DNA of 64,000 nt. It comes from Pontibacter lucknowensis. Its GTDB lineage: Bacteria > Bacteroidota > Bacteroidia > Cytophagales > Hymenobacteraceae. Made by a program: the position numbers and the translations under genes. Below, in pieces: positions 52,686 to 64,000 of this stretch. Under the pieces are notes generated by a model, which worked only from the letters and a program-made list of their open reading frames with translations, was not told where the DNA came from and ran no database searches. The stretch spans positions 248,001-312,000 of the forward strand of contig NZ_FTNM01000005.1 of assembly GCF_900156415.1 (NCBI RefSeq), given 5' to 3'. Positions within the stretch are counted from its first letter, which is position 1. The number at the start of each line of letters is the position of its first letter.

Positions 52686-54584
52686 ATGGAAAATTTTGTA
52701 GTATCAGCGCGTAAATACCGTCCGTCCACGTTCGACAGCGTGGTGGGACAGCACCATATCACCAACACCCTCAAAAACGCTATCAGCAGCCATCATCTGG
52801 CGCAGGCTTTTTTGTTCTGTGGACCGCGTGGTGTGGGCAAGACAACCTGTGCCCGTATCCTGGCAAAGACCATTAACTGCCAGAACATCACCCCGGAGGT
52901 AGAGGCCTGCAACGAGTGTGAATCGTGCCGCAGCTTCAACAGCAACAGCTCTTTCAACATACATGAGCTTGATGCCGCCTCCAACAACTCCGTAGAGGAC
53001 ATCCGGAACCTGGTGGAGCAGGTGCGCTACGCTCCGCAGACCGGCAAATACAAGATCTACATCATAGATGAGGTGCACATGCTCTCGAACCAAGCCTTCA
53101 ACGCCTTTCTGAAGACGCTGGAGGAGCCGCCTGCCTATGCCATTTTCATTCTGGCGACCACCGAGCGCCACAAGATTATACCAACTATTCTGTCGCGCTG
53201 CCAGATCTTCGACTTCAACAGAATCCGGATCGAGGACATGGTGCGCCACCTGGGTAATATCGCCCAAAAGGAAAGTATACAGGCAGAACCCGATGCCCTG
53301 CACCTTATCTCGCAGAAAGCAGACGGAGCACTACGCGATGCTTTGTCAATCTTCGACCAGATGGTGACCTTCTCGGGCAGCAACGTGACCTACAAGGCTA
53401 CGGTCGAGAACCTGCACATCCTGGACTACGACTACTACTTCCGGCTCACCGACCACCTTCTGGAGCAAAACCTGTCAGGGTCACTGCTATTGTTTGACGA
53501 GATTCTGAAGAACGGTTTCGACTCGCACAATTTCCTGATCGGTATAGGCGAACACTTCCGCAGCCTGCTCGTGTGCAAAGACCCACAGACAGTGCAGCTA
53601 CTGGAGGTGTCTGATAACATCAAAGCCAAGTATGCGGAGCAGTCGCAGAAGTCATCGGTTTCGTTTTTGCTTTCGGGACTGAACCTGGTGAGCACCTGCG
53701 ATACCAATTACAAGAGCAGTAAAAACCAGCGCCTACATGTGGAGCTGTGCCTGATGAAGATGGCGCACCTGAACGCGGCCTTTAGTTTCGCGCAGGAAGG
53801 AGCCGAATTAAAAAAAGCTAAGGTAGCAGCCCCGGCACCAGCCGCTACCAAACCAGCAGGTGCCCCGGCTATACCTTCTGCAACGATGCAGCAGTCAACT
53901 GCCGGCACAGTGCCATCGGCTGCCATGCAAGGCGGTGGCGTGCCTTCCGTTGGCTTGCAGCAGCCGCACCAGCAGGGCCATGTGCCGTCGCAAGATTTGC
54001 AGCAGCCTCCTAAGCCGCAGCAGGTCACGCCAGATGCGCACCTCACACCGCCTCAGGCACAGGCAGCTCCCGAACCAGTCGTAAAGCGTCCATCTATACC
54101 AGTGCCACCACAGAAGAAGCTGGGCAAACTGCCAAGTCTGAAAGATCTGCAGAACCCACCTGCAGCAGTAGCCGAGGTGGCTGTAGCGGAGGAAGAAGAT
54201 GAAACCAGCTACGGTGCTGTCATGCCGGTAGATGCAGACCGTCTTAAGACAGTGTGGCATGCCATTCTGCGCCGCAAGAAGGCAGAGAACATGATGGAGT
54301 ATACCCTCCTGAACCGACAGTACCACATCGGCGAGGACAACGAGATTATCCTGCACCTGGAGAACCATGTGATGATGGACCAGTTCACGAGTCTGCGCCC
54401 GGAGATACTCCGTGAGCTGAAAGCACAGACCGGCAACCGAAGTATCAAGCTGAGAGCTGAAGTAATGGAGATACAGGAAGGAAACAAACTTTACACTTCA
54501 CAGGACAAATTCAACTACCTAGCCGAGAAATATCCGGTGCTCGTCGATTTGAAGCAACGCTTCGGCCTGGACACTGACTTCTAA
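52686..54584 (+). CDS. dnaX: DNA polymerase III subunit gamma/tau
   Basis: Clamp-loader ATPase of the replisome. From the ATG at 52686 (MENFVVSARKYRPSTF, preferred over the open frame at 52668) the protein has 632 residues. P-loop GPRGVGKTT lies at 46-54, a four-Cys zinc module follows (CNECESC part), Walker B IIDEVHML, sensor-1 LATTERHKIIPTILSRCQ, then a Pro/Gln/Ala-rich linker of about 130 residues and a C-terminal tau-type domain. No frameshift slippery run was noticed. A stem-loop follows the stop. Confidence 0.96.
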   Translation: MENFVVSARKYRPSTFDSVVGQHHITNTLKNAISSHHLAQAFLFCGPRGVGKTTCARILAKTINCQNITPEVEACNECESCRSFNSNSSFNIHELDAASNNSVEDIRNLVEQVRYAPQTGKYKIYIIDEVHMLSNQAFNAFLKTLEEPPAYAIFILATTERHKIIPTILSRCQIFDFNRIRIEDMVRHLGNIAQKESIQAEPDALHLISQKADGALRDALSIFDQMVTFSGSNVTYKATVENLHILDYDYYFRLTDHLLEQNLSGSLLLFDEILKNGFDSHNFLIGIGEHFRSLLVCKDPQTVQLLEVSDNIKAKYAEQSQKSSVSFLLSGLNLVSTCDTNYKSSKNQRLHVELCLMKMAHLNAAFSFAQEGAELKKAKVAAPAPAATKPAGAPAIPSATMQQSTAGTVPSAAMQGGGVPSVGLQQPHQQGHVPSQDLQQPPKPQQVTPDAHLTPPQAQAAPEPVVKRPSIPVPPQKKLGKLPSLKDLQNPPAAVAEVAVAEEEDETSYGAVMPVDADRLKTVWHAILRRKKAENMMEYTLLNRQYHIGEDNEIILHLENHVMMDQFTSLRPEILRELKAQTGNRSIKLRAEVMEIQEGNKLYTSQDKFNYLAEKYPVLVDLKQRFGLDTDF

Positions 54585-54598
54585 TTCAGGAAAAATTT

Positions 54599-54606
54599 TA
54601 TATTTG
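54599..54606 (+). promoter_or_regulatory. Possible -7 element for the M16 peptidase gene
   Basis: TATATTTG matches the -7 consensus and lies 110 bp before the M16 ATG, upstream of the hairpin at 54628. If used, that hairpin would be in the leader; no clear -33 box. Confidence 0.35.
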
Positions 54607-54627
54607 TAAAGTTCTAATTAAAACACA

Positions 54628-54683
54628 AGGTGAGTCATGAGGTTTTCTTCAAGGAAGCTTCGTGACTCAACCTGTTTGTTTTG
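54628..54683 (+). terminator. Stem-loop after dnaX
   Basis: AGGTGAGTCATGAG (54628-54641) pairs imperfectly with CTTCGTGACTCAACCT (54658-54673), followed by the T-rich GTTTGTTTTG. Fits a dnaX terminator, or a leader hairpin of the next gene. Confidence 0.6.
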
Positions 54684-54716
54684 CTGTACCCTATACTGTA
54701 TCCTAACTAAAAACCC

Positions 54717-57674
54717 ATGAAAAAAGGATTATCGTTGTTTCTGGTTGCGTCGGCGCTCACGCTCACGCAATGCAAGAACGAAACGTACCAAACATCGTCA
54801 GCCACTGACAGTGCGGTAGCCTCCTCTGCGCAGAAGGAGTATAAATACGAGACCGTCCCAAATGACCCGCTAAACGCCCGCGTCTATACCCTGGACAATG
54901 GCCTGAAGGTATACCTGACAGATTATGAAGATGCGCCGCGTGTGCAGACTTTCATAGCGGTGCGTGCAGGCTCTAAAAACGACCCTGCTGATGCCACAGG
55001 TTTGGCCCACTACCTGGAGCACATGGTGTTCAAGGGCACCAGCCAGCTTGGTACACAGGACTGGGAAAAGGAAAAAGCAGAACTCGACAAGATCGAAGCA
55101 CTGTATGAGCAGCATCGCAACACCACCGATCCGGCACAGCGCAAGAAAATCTACCACCAGATCGACTCCATCTCTGGCGTGGCAGCTACTTATGCCGTGG
55201 CAAACGAGTACGACAAGATTCTGGGGGCGATCGGCGCCAAAGGAACGAATGCCTATACCTCTGTGGAACAGACGGTGTATACCAATGACGTTCCGAGAAA
55301 CCAACTAGAGCGCTGGGTAGCCCTCGAAGCACACCGTTTCGGTGAACTCGTGCCCCGCCTGTTCCACACAGAATTGGAGGCAGTGTACGAAGAGAAAAAC
55401 CGTACCCTCGACAACGACGGCTGGAAAGTAATGGAGACGCTGAACGCGGCCATGTTCCCGACGCACCAGTACGGCACGCAAACCACTATCGGTACCATCG
55501 AGCATTTGAAAAACCCGTCGATCACAGAGATCAAGAAGTATTTTGATGCTTACTATGTACCGAACAACATGGCCATCGCACTGAGCGGTGACATCGATTT
55601 TGACCAAACGATCCGCATGATCGACGAGCACTTCGGCAAACTGAAGCCTGGCACCGCCCCTACTTTTAACGTATCACAGGAGCAGCCAATCGCAAAGCCG
55701 ATCGTGAAAGAAGTGACAGGCCCAAGCGCTGAGAACATCTCAATTGCCTACCGCTTCCCGGGCATGAGCTCACGCGACGCGCAGGTGCTGAGCATGATCA
55801 GTGCCATTCTCTACAACGGGCAGGCTGGTCTGATCGACCTGAACCTGAACCAGCAGCAGAAAGTGTTGCAGGCCTATGGCTATGACAATCAGATGAAAGA
55901 TTACTCTGTGTTCCGTTTGGGTGGTTCGCCACGCCAGGGCCAGAGTCTGGATGAAGTAAAAGACATGCTGCTGGCGCAGGTAGAATTGGTGAAGCAGGGC
56001 AAGTTTGACGATGACCTGATCCCAGCCATCATCAACGACAACAAGATCAGCCTGATGCGTGCCTACGAGCGCAACTCAGAGCGTGCCGATGCCTTTGTAA
56101 CGGCATTTATCTATGACATTCCGTGGGCAGACTATGTGAACCGTCCGGAGGAGTTTGCCAAGATCACGAAGCAGGATGTGATGGCCGTTGCCAACAAATA
56201 CCTCAACAACAACTATGTGCAGGTATACAAGCGCACCGACAAAAACGCAGCTAGCCTAAAAGTAGAAAAACCAAGCATCACACCGGTACCTGTAAACCGT
56301 GAGGCGCAGTCAGCTTACTACAGCGATTTCATGGCCAAAGGCCCTTCTGAACTTTCGCCTGTGTTTGTAGACTATAAGACTGACATCAAAGAGGCGAAAC
56401 TGAAAAACGATATTCCGTTACTGTACACGAAGAACAACGAAAACGGCCTGTTCCAGATGTACTACATCCTGGACATGGGCAGCGACAACGACCCGAAGTT
56501 GGGTATGGCTGTGAATTACCTCAAGTTCCTGGGCAACGACAAGTATACCGCTGAAGAGCTGAAGAAGGAGTTCTACAAGCTGGGCACATCTTTCAACGTG
56601 TCTGCTTCAGGCGACCAGGTATACGTTTCACTGTCTGGCCTTGACGAGAACTTTGAGCCGGCGCTGGCTTTGTTTGAGAGTGTGCTGCAAAACCCGAAAG
56701 CTGACCAGAAAGCACTGGATGACATGGTACAGGGAATGCTGAAGGCCCGCAACGATGCGAAGCTGAACAAAGGCGTGATCCTGAACCAGGCGTTAGTGAA
56801 CTATGCGAAGTACGGACCTAAGAATCCGTTCACATCGGTGCTGTCGGAGAAGGAGCTGAAGGCTGTGAAGCCACAGGAGCTGGTGAATCTTATCAAGAGC
56901 ATCCCGACCTATGAGCACCGCGTGCTGTACTATGGCCCACGTGAAACAGATAAACTGGTAGCAACACTTAATGCCGGCCACATCGTGCCAGCCAAACTCA
57001 AGCCGGTTCCTGCCGAGAAGGTATACGCCGAACTGGACATCAAGCAGCCGATGGTATACTGGGTAGATTATAACATGGTGCAGGCCGAACTGATGTTCCT
57101 GACAAAAGCAGATGCCTTTAACAAAGCCATGGTACCAACGATCCGTCTGTACAACCAGTACTTCGGAGCAGGTATGAGCTCGATCGTATTCCAGGAGCTG
57201 CGCGAGTCAAAGGCGCTCGCCTACTCTGCTTATTCCAGCTACAGTACAGCCGCCAAGAAAGACCGTTCGAACTACATCATGTCCTACATCGGCACACAGT
57301 CAGACAAGCTGCCGGAGGCGATGGCAGGTATGCAGGAACTCCTGACCAACATGCCGCTAGCCGAGGAGAATTTCAACCTGGCGAAAGCTTCGTTGCGTAA
57401 TAGTATCTCTTCAGAGCGCATCACTAAGTCGTCCATCCTATTTGACTATGAGCGAGCCAAGCGCCTCGGCCTGGATTATGACATCCGCAAAGACGTATAT
57501 GAAAGTGCCAACAGCCTGACCTTCGACCAACTGCAGGCATTCCAGAAGAAATTTGTGAGCGGCCAGCCACAGGCAATTCTGGTAATCGGCTCAAAAGATA
57601 GATTGAACTTCAAAGAGCTGGAGAAATACGGCAAAGTGAAGCAACTATCACTAGAGGAAGTATTTGGGTACTAA
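54717..57674 (+). CDS. M16 (insulinase-family) zinc peptidase lipoprotein
   Basis: 985 residues, two tandem M16 halves as in pitrilysin-type peptidases fused in one chain. The signal has a plausible lipobox (LTLTQC, Cys19). The inverted zinc motif HYLEH starts at His98 with Glu101 and His102, and the distal Glu is expected in the LEAVYEEKNRTLD segment. The second half (from about residue 540) lacks a zinc motif, as in the inactive partner domain. Likely periplasmic peptide degradation. Strong terminator follows. Confidence 0.94.
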   Translation: MKKGLSLFLVASALTLTQCKNETYQTSSATDSAVASSAQKEYKYETVPNDPLNARVYTLDNGLKVYLTDYEDAPRVQTFIAVRAGSKNDPADATGLAHYLEHMVFKGTSQLGTQDWEKEKAELDKIEALYEQHRNTTDPAQRKKIYHQIDSISGVAATYAVANEYDKILGAIGAKGTNAYTSVEQTVYTNDVPRNQLERWVALEAHRFGELVPRLFHTELEAVYEEKNRTLDNDGWKVMETLNAAMFPTHQYGTQTTIGTIEHLKNPSITEIKKYFDAYYVPNNMAIALSGDIDFDQTIRMIDEHFGKLKPGTAPTFNVSQEQPIAKPIVKEVTGPSAENISIAYRFPGMSSRDAQVLSMISAILYNGQAGLIDLNLNQQQKVLQAYGYDNQMKDYSVFRLGGSPRQGQSLDEVKDMLLAQVELVKQGKFDDDLIPAIINDNKISLMRAYERNSERADAFVTAFIYDIPWADYVNRPEEFAKITKQDVMAVANKYLNNNYVQVYKRTDKNAASLKVEKPSITPVPVNREAQSAYYSDFMAKGPSELSPVFVDYKTDIKEAKLKNDIPLLYTKNNENGLFQMYYILDMGSDNDPKLGMAVNYLKFLGNDKYTAEELKKEFYKLGTSFNVSASGDQVYVSLSGLDENFEPALALFESVLQNPKADQKALDDMVQGMLKARNDAKLNKGVILNQALVNYAKYGPKNPFTSVLSEKELKAVKPQELVNLIKSIPTYEHRVLYYGPRETDKLVATLNAGHIVPAKLKPVPAEKVYAELDIKQPMVYWVDYNMVQAELMFLTKADAFNKAMVPTIRLYNQYFGAGMSSIVFQELRESKALAYSAYSSYSTAAKKDRSNYIMSYIGTQSDKLPEAMAGMQELLTNMPLAEENFNLAKASLRNSISSERITKSSILFDYERAKRLGLDYDIRKDVYESANSLTFDQLQAFQKKFVSGQPQAILVIGSKDRLNFKELEKYGKVKQLSLEEVFGY

Positions 57675-57694
57675 GCCTTCGTGCTATACCTTGT

Positions 57695-57734
57695 AAACAA
57701 AAGCGGCAGCCTGGTTGGGCTGCCGCTTTTGTTT
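57695..57734 (+). terminator. Terminator after the M16 peptidase gene
   Basis: A 17-bp perfect stem, left arm 57695-57711 and right arm 57718-57734, 6-nt loop, GC core GGCAGCC and flanking A/T runs, so it can work in both directions. Confidence 0.93.
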
Positions 57735-57758
57735 AATTTAATCCGCATGCAGTTAAGC

Positions 57759-58016
57759 TTATTTCCTTGTAGCCAGCACTTCTGCTACACTGGTCCATTT
57801 AATCTCAGGGTAGCGGTCGTTATCGAGCGGCTCGAGTTTAGGAAGCCCTGTGAACATGTCACGCATATACTGCATGCCCTCCCAGGCCGGAAAGACCTCA
57901 TTATTAGCAGGAGTAAGCGCTTTGGTAACTTTTATGATAGCACTCAGCAAACCCACTCCGCCAACTCGTAGCAAACTGAACTCTTCTCCAGTAGCCTTGG
58001 TGGCTGCCTCTCTCAA
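57759..58016 (-). pseudogene. Probable 3' remnant of an NmrA/SDR-like gene
   Basis: An 85-codon frame with coding-like composition that starts only with TTG. It begins abruptly right after the helicase stop: the same frame is open back to a stop within the helicase end, with no ATG. The protein (GEEFSLLRVGGVGLLSAIIK, PAWEGMQYMRDMFTGLPKLE) looks to me like the C-terminal part of NmrA-type NAD(P)-binding proteins, recognised by eye only. The missing Rossmann half suggests a truncated gene left at the junction. A genuine small protein starting at TTG cannot be excluded. Confidence 0.45.
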
Positions 58017-58063
58017 ACCATGGGCATTCCCTGAAGAAAGGACATTGGTTAAAGACTCATTTC

Positions 58064-60994
58064 TTATTTGCTACTGCTATTACTACTTAAGTTCAGCCAA
58101 TCATCTTTGGTAAGCGACCTGAAGAAGCTATTGTCAGCCGTTACCAGATCAGTGGCGAGCTTCGATTTGTTCTGTTGCAGGATCTGGATCTTCTCCTCCA
58201 CGGTGTTGGGACAAATAAGGCGCACGGCGATCACCTTCTTCGCCTGCCCGATTCTGTAGCTGCGGTCGATGGCCTGATTCTCTACGGCTGGGTTCCACCA
58301 TGGGTCTACCAGAAACACGTAATCGGCTGCTGTTAAATTCAGTCCCGTTCCGCCAGCTTTCAGACTCACCAGGAACACACGAATCTCCTCGTCTGCCTGG
58401 AACTGATCTACGACCTCGCCCCTATTGCGGGTGCTGCCGGTGAGGTAAGAGTACTTGATATTTTCCTTTATTAACTCCTCCTTGATCAAATCCAGCATCC
58501 CTACAAACTGAGAGAATACCAGCACCTTGTGGTGCCGCGCTACATTCTGAATCTGCTGCATGAGCACCTGAATTTTAGCAGACGTATCCGAGAAAAGCTT
58601 CGCATCGCCAATTAATAAAGGCGAGTTGCAGATCTGGCGCAGTTTGGTGATGCCACGCAACACATGCATTGGGTGCTTTGCCAGCTCCTCTTCTCCACTG
58701 GCGTTGATGTAGTCTCTGAATTCCTGCTCGGCAGTGTCGTATACCTTGCGCTGCTCCTCTCCCATTTCGCAATACAGAATCATCTCTGTTTTGTCGGGGA
58801 GCTCTCTGGCTACCTCGGCCTTTGTTCTTCTCAGCACAAAGGGGCCAATCTTTTCCTGTAAGGCTTGCGCACTTCGCCTATCCTTAAACTTATCGATGGG
58901 CATGGAATAGGTATTCCTGAAGTAGGTTCTGGTGCCTAGCAAACCCAGATTGACAAAGGAAAGTTGTGCGTAAATATCAAAGGTGTTGTTCTCGAAAGGC
59001 GTACCTGTGAGCACTACTCTGTTATAGGACTGCAGCAGGCAGGCCGCTTTGTAGCGCTGCGAGTTCGGGTTTTTAATGTTCTGCGACTCATCCAGGAAGG
59101 TATAGCCAAACAGATACTTCTTTAGAAAGACAATATCAGAGAGCAGGGTGTTATAGGTCGTGATGACAACATCATACTCCTGAAAAGCAGCCGTATCTTT
59201 TGCTCTGTTCGGGCCATGATGTACGTGCACTTGTAGAGATGGGCCAAACCGCTGCAGCTCTGCCTGCCAGTTTGATATAAGCGATGTCGGTACGACCAGC
59301 AGGTGTGTTTGTCGCTCCCTTTTTTCGCGCAATAACAGTATAAAGGCGATAATCTGGACTGTTTTACCCAGGCCCATATCGTCGGCGAGGCAGCCGCCAA
59401 ACTGCAGGTCATCTAAAAAGTTGAGCCAGCTGAGCCCTTGCCACTGGTATGGTCTCAAAGTGGTTTGCAATCCTGCAGGTATAGGAGCCGGGGCCAGCTT
59501 CTCCACGTTGTTCAGCTGATCCTGGTACCACCACAGCTCTTTGTGCACCTGCTCGTCCAGCATGTAGTCCTCGAACAACTCCGTGAGCGCCGCAAAGTTC
59601 GTTTTAGGGATCTGCAGTTCCTCCTCACTTACCACCGCGCCCGTTTCGAAATAGAGCTGCAGTCGCTGGAGCCATTCTTCAGGTATAATGCCCATCGTGC
59701 CGTCGTCGAGCAGCACATACCTGCTTTTGTTCACGACGGACTTCTTCAGCTGCTTGAGGGATGCTTTTTTGCGACCGAATTTTACCTGAACCGTTACATT
59801 GAACCAGTTTAGACCACTGTCCACGTTGATGGAAACAGCGGCTTTGTGCTGGTTGAGTTTATTCCCCTGCAGGTCATTAAAGCCAAGGATGGTAACCCCA
59901 TGCGCCGCCAGGTTGTCGAAGGCATCGAGAAACCACGCCTCGTCCAGGAACCTGTCTTTGTGCAGGTAAAAGTAATCGAGCATATTATCCAGCTGCTCCC
60001 AGAAGTGCGGGTGCTGTTGAATCAGCAATTTGGTGAAGGCCGCTTCCATCTCGGTGTTACGCGCTACAAAAAAAGGCCTGCCCATATTATCCTGATCATA
60101 GATCAGCTTATTCGACAGCAGCGGGATCTCGATTTCGCCGTAACGCATGAAAGGCTGCAGCAACACATAGTTCTCCGACTCGATCAGGTATAGCAGCTTT
60201 TCCAGCGGCTGGTTAAAACCTTTGCTGCGTAGCTGGACTTTAGTGGCAGGCTTCAGATAGGTATGCTCCACGGGCACATGTGACTCCATTTTGGCCAGAA
60301 CCTGCTGCTGGAACTTCAAAAAAGCATCGTGTGGCAGTTGAAGCTCGCCATCGTGCTTTTTGAAATAGGCAATCACAGCTGGCAAGTGTGGGTTGGTGCA
60401 CAGATACCAGGCATTATCGGCTACCAGGAAATGATCGTAGTGGACGCTGATGCGACTGAGAGGATAATACGTACCGTTGATGAACAAATCGCTGGTGACG
60501 CTGAACACGTCGCTGTTCAGCCCAATGCGCACTTTGAAATCCATCTGTGGCTGCGTGACCTGAACAGGCGCAATAGAGCGAGGCGTTATTTTCTCGGAGA
60601 CATTGCTATCATGCAGGTAAAAGGCATAGCGGAGCGGGTTACGCACCAGCGCCTTCAGACTGGCTGTATCTGTAGCTGACTTTTCGTAAAAACTCTGAAA
60701 GCGGGCAATGGCGCTATAGAACTTCAACTCGTCTGGCTTATCAGTTCGCCATACCTGTTCCAACGGATTAAGGACCGTAAAAGGGGCTTTGAGTTCACCA
60801 GTGCTGCTAAGGCTGCAAGAGACAAGCTGGGCACTGAACAGGTTATAATAGCGGTGCCTGCCTATTACAATGATCGTTCTGGAATCAGAAGAAGCTCCGG
60901 TTATCTGTGGCTGGGAAGCAAGGTATGCAGCAAACAGCGACTCCGGGTCGTCTGTGCTATCGAAAGGTTCGAACGGTGGGTATTGCTCTTCCAT
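58064..60994 (-). CDS. SNF2-family helicase-like ATPase
   Basis: 976 residues. The C-terminal half is a complete SNF2 motor: motif I DDMGLGKTVQ, TYNTLLSD, DESQNIKNPNSQR (DExH-type box with Ser), VLTGTPFENN, then helicase C motifs VFSQFVGMLD, SLKAGGTGLNLTAADYVF and DRSYRIGQ. The N-terminal 480 residues are family-specific, with no SWIM zinc motif seen. Typical roles are remodelling of protein-DNA complexes or transcription recycling (RapA/HepA-like); exact role unknown. Confidence 0.94.
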   Translation of the reverse strand: MEEQYPPFEPFDSTDDPESLFAAYLASQPQITGASSDSRTIIVIGRHRYYNLFSAQLVSCSLSSTGELKAPFTVLNPLEQVWRTDKPDELKFYSAIARFQSFYEKSATDTASLKALVRNPLRYAFYLHDSNVSEKITPRSIAPVQVTQPQMDFKVRIGLNSDVFSVTSDLFINGTYYPLSRISVHYDHFLVADNAWYLCTNPHLPAVIAYFKKHDGELQLPHDAFLKFQQQVLAKMESHVPVEHTYLKPATKVQLRSKGFNQPLEKLLYLIESENYVLLQPFMRYGEIEIPLLSNKLIYDQDNMGRPFFVARNTEMEAAFTKLLIQQHPHFWEQLDNMLDYFYLHKDRFLDEAWFLDAFDNLAAHGVTILGFNDLQGNKLNQHKAAVSINVDSGLNWFNVTVQVKFGRKKASLKQLKKSVVNKSRYVLLDDGTMGIIPEEWLQRLQLYFETGAVVSEEELQIPKTNFAALTELFEDYMLDEQVHKELWWYQDQLNNVEKLAPAPIPAGLQTTLRPYQWQGLSWLNFLDDLQFGGCLADDMGLGKTVQIIAFILLLREKRERQTHLLVVPTSLISNWQAELQRFGPSLQVHVHHGPNRAKDTAAFQEYDVVITTYNTLLSDIVFLKKYLFGYTFLDESQNIKNPNSQRYKAACLLQSYNRVVLTGTPFENNTFDIYAQLSFVNLGLLGTRTYFRNTYSMPIDKFKDRRSAQALQEKIGPFVLRRTKAEVARELPDKTEMILYCEMGEEQRKVYDTAEQEFRDYINASGEEELAKHPMHVLRGITKLRQICNSPLLIGDAKLFSDTSAKIQVLMQQIQNVARHHKVLVFSQFVGMLDLIKEELIKENIKYSYLTGSTRNRGEVVDQFQADEEIRVFLVSLKAGGTGLNLTAADYVFLVDPWWNPAVENQAIDRSYRIGQAKKVIAVRLICPNTVEEKIQILQQNKSKLATDLVTADNSFFRSLTKDDWLNLSSNSSSK

Positions 60995-61063
60995 TGTTGC
61001 TTCTCAGGTCGCCGTTGTGCTCCAAACTATGGCTAGCGTCTAGCTTCAAAGTTAATAGTTTAA

Positions 61064-61100
61064 AACAAGAAAAGGCTGCCCGATCGCTCAGGCAGCCTTT
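61064..61100 (-). terminator. Terminator of the isocitrate dehydrogenase gene
   Basis: AAAGGCTGCC (61071-61080) and GGCAGCCTTT (61091-61100) form a perfect 10-bp stem; on the minus strand TTTTCTTG follows. It starts 23 bp after the icd stop. Confidence 0.9.
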
Positions 61101-61122
61101 CTTTTAAACTTTAAACCTTAGA

Positions 61123-63351
<2,229 letters not shown>

Positions 63352-63446
63352 TTAGGTCAGTGTTTAATTAGTTAATTTCGGAGCTCATAGCCTGCCGCCA
63401 TTTCCTGGCTGGCGAGCCAACAATTCCCCTGCGCTAGTTTAAGAAG

Positions 63447-63454
63447 CAAATATA
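63447..63454 (-). promoter_or_regulatory. Possible -7 element of icd
   Basis: On the minus strand TATATTTG, an exact TAnnTTTG match, about 95 bp upstream of the icd ATG. The -33 part is weak. Confidence 0.45.
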
Positions 63455-63636
63455 AGAGTCTTTTTCGATAAGGCTAAACCTTCGCCCGGTGTTTCATTTG
63501 CATCATTCTCCAAGCTCTTCTTTTTTGCAAAATTGGACAATTATAAGGTCCCACCCCTCACTCAAATGCAACCGAATTTTATACTTCTCGTTTTTAGCCA
63601 ATGTGCTTACCTTATCAGAAATTTGTACCCTTAGAT

Positions 63637-64000
63637 ATGTTTTCGAAATTTAAGATTAACTATAGCTATTTATTATTTCTTTCATTTATCCTATTTTCTA
63701 CCGCCTGCACAGATAATCAGACAGAAGAAGAAATAGAACCCCAACTGGAAGAGTCCCCGCTTCGAATCCTGCCTTTGGGCAATTCCATTACGCAGGGAGG
63801 TGAAACGCATCCCAGTTACCGGTACGAACTCTGGAAAATGCTGGTGGATGCCGGACTGGACTTTGAGTTTGTAGGCTCTATGGATACGAACTGGCACTTT
63901 GATGCAACCAACCCGGAACGGAGTGCCGATGCAGCCTCGCCTGTAATCGGGCAGGAATATAAAGGTGCTAAATTTTCTAACAAGCATGAAGGTCATTGGG
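63637..64000 (+). CDS. SGNH/GDSL hydrolase lipoprotein, cut by the right edge
   Basis: The ATG at 63637 opens a frame running off the window. Residues 1-24 are a lipoprotein signal with lipobox FSTAC (Cys24); a short acidic linker follows, then LRILPLGNSITQGG, a GDSL-type block I motif with candidate nucleophile Ser, and YRYELWKMLVDAGLDFEFVGS, typical of SGNH hydrolases acting as carbohydrate esterases. Could deacetylate xylan, but this is only suggested by family. Confidence 0.85.
   Translation, partial: MFSKFKINYSYLLFLSFILFSTACTDNQTEEEIEPQLEESPLRILPLGNSITQGGETHPSYRYELWKMLVDAGLDFEFVGSMDTNWHFDATNPERSADAASPVIGQEYKGAKFSNKHEGHW

Overview
The window looks like the chromosome of a Bacteroidota bacterium of the Cytophagales, most likely Hymenobacteraceae (Pontibacter-like). 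This is inferred from SusC/SusD pairs, T9SS C-terminal sorting domains, TAnnTTTG-type promoter elements, absence of clear Shine-Dalgarno sequences, a moderately GC-rich coding sequence with AT-rich gaps, and the tmRNA tag GEYNYAMAA. No IS element, prophage, CRISPR array, rRNA or tRNA gene was seen.

Layout. (1) 1-14.1 kb is a glucuronoxylan/xylose utilisation locus: susD (cut by the left edge) and susC on the minus strand, a divergent LacI-family regulator, then GH67 alpha-glucuronidase, an SDR oxidoreductase, GH10 xylanase, xylulokinase, xylose isomerase and a XylE-like symporter. Two near-identical LacI-type operators lie in the divergent gap. (2) 14.2-16.5 kb carries a TetR regulator, a solitary MreB and a GreA/Rnk-type protein. 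(3) 17.0-31.4 kb is one long minus-strand array joining a complete urease system (ureABCEFGD), the nickel chaperones hypA and hypB, a second ureE, a FecBCD-type ABC importer, a GNAT enzyme, a TonB-dependent receptor and a porin; together it reads as a nickel-acquisition-to-urease pathway. UreC has a twin-arginine-like N-terminal extension and lacks the usual flap cysteine. (4) 32.1-35.0 kb has an OmpR/histidine kinase pair and ssrA (tmRNA). (5) 35.1-44.7 kb is an envelope module: transglutaminase-like protein, DUF4932-like protein, S41 peptidase, FtsX/MacB permease, and a divergent NtrC-type regulator with its kinase. Two minus-strand promoters there share the same layout (a sigma-54-like element, then two 17-bp boxes at matching distances), implying one regulon. 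(6) 44.7-64 kb holds a cyclopropane fatty acid synthase, two tandem M36 metalloproteases with T9SS signals, dnaX, an M16 peptidase lipoprotein, a gene remnant, a SNF2 helicase, monomeric isocitrate dehydrogenase and the start of an SGNH hydrolase lipoprotein.

Across the whole window a short word, AGGTATA(G/C) or its complement, recurs at very high density in genes and gaps, on both strands and in all frames; one inverted pair forms the hairpin after the LacI gene. It resembles an uptake-sequence or HIP1-like genome motif.
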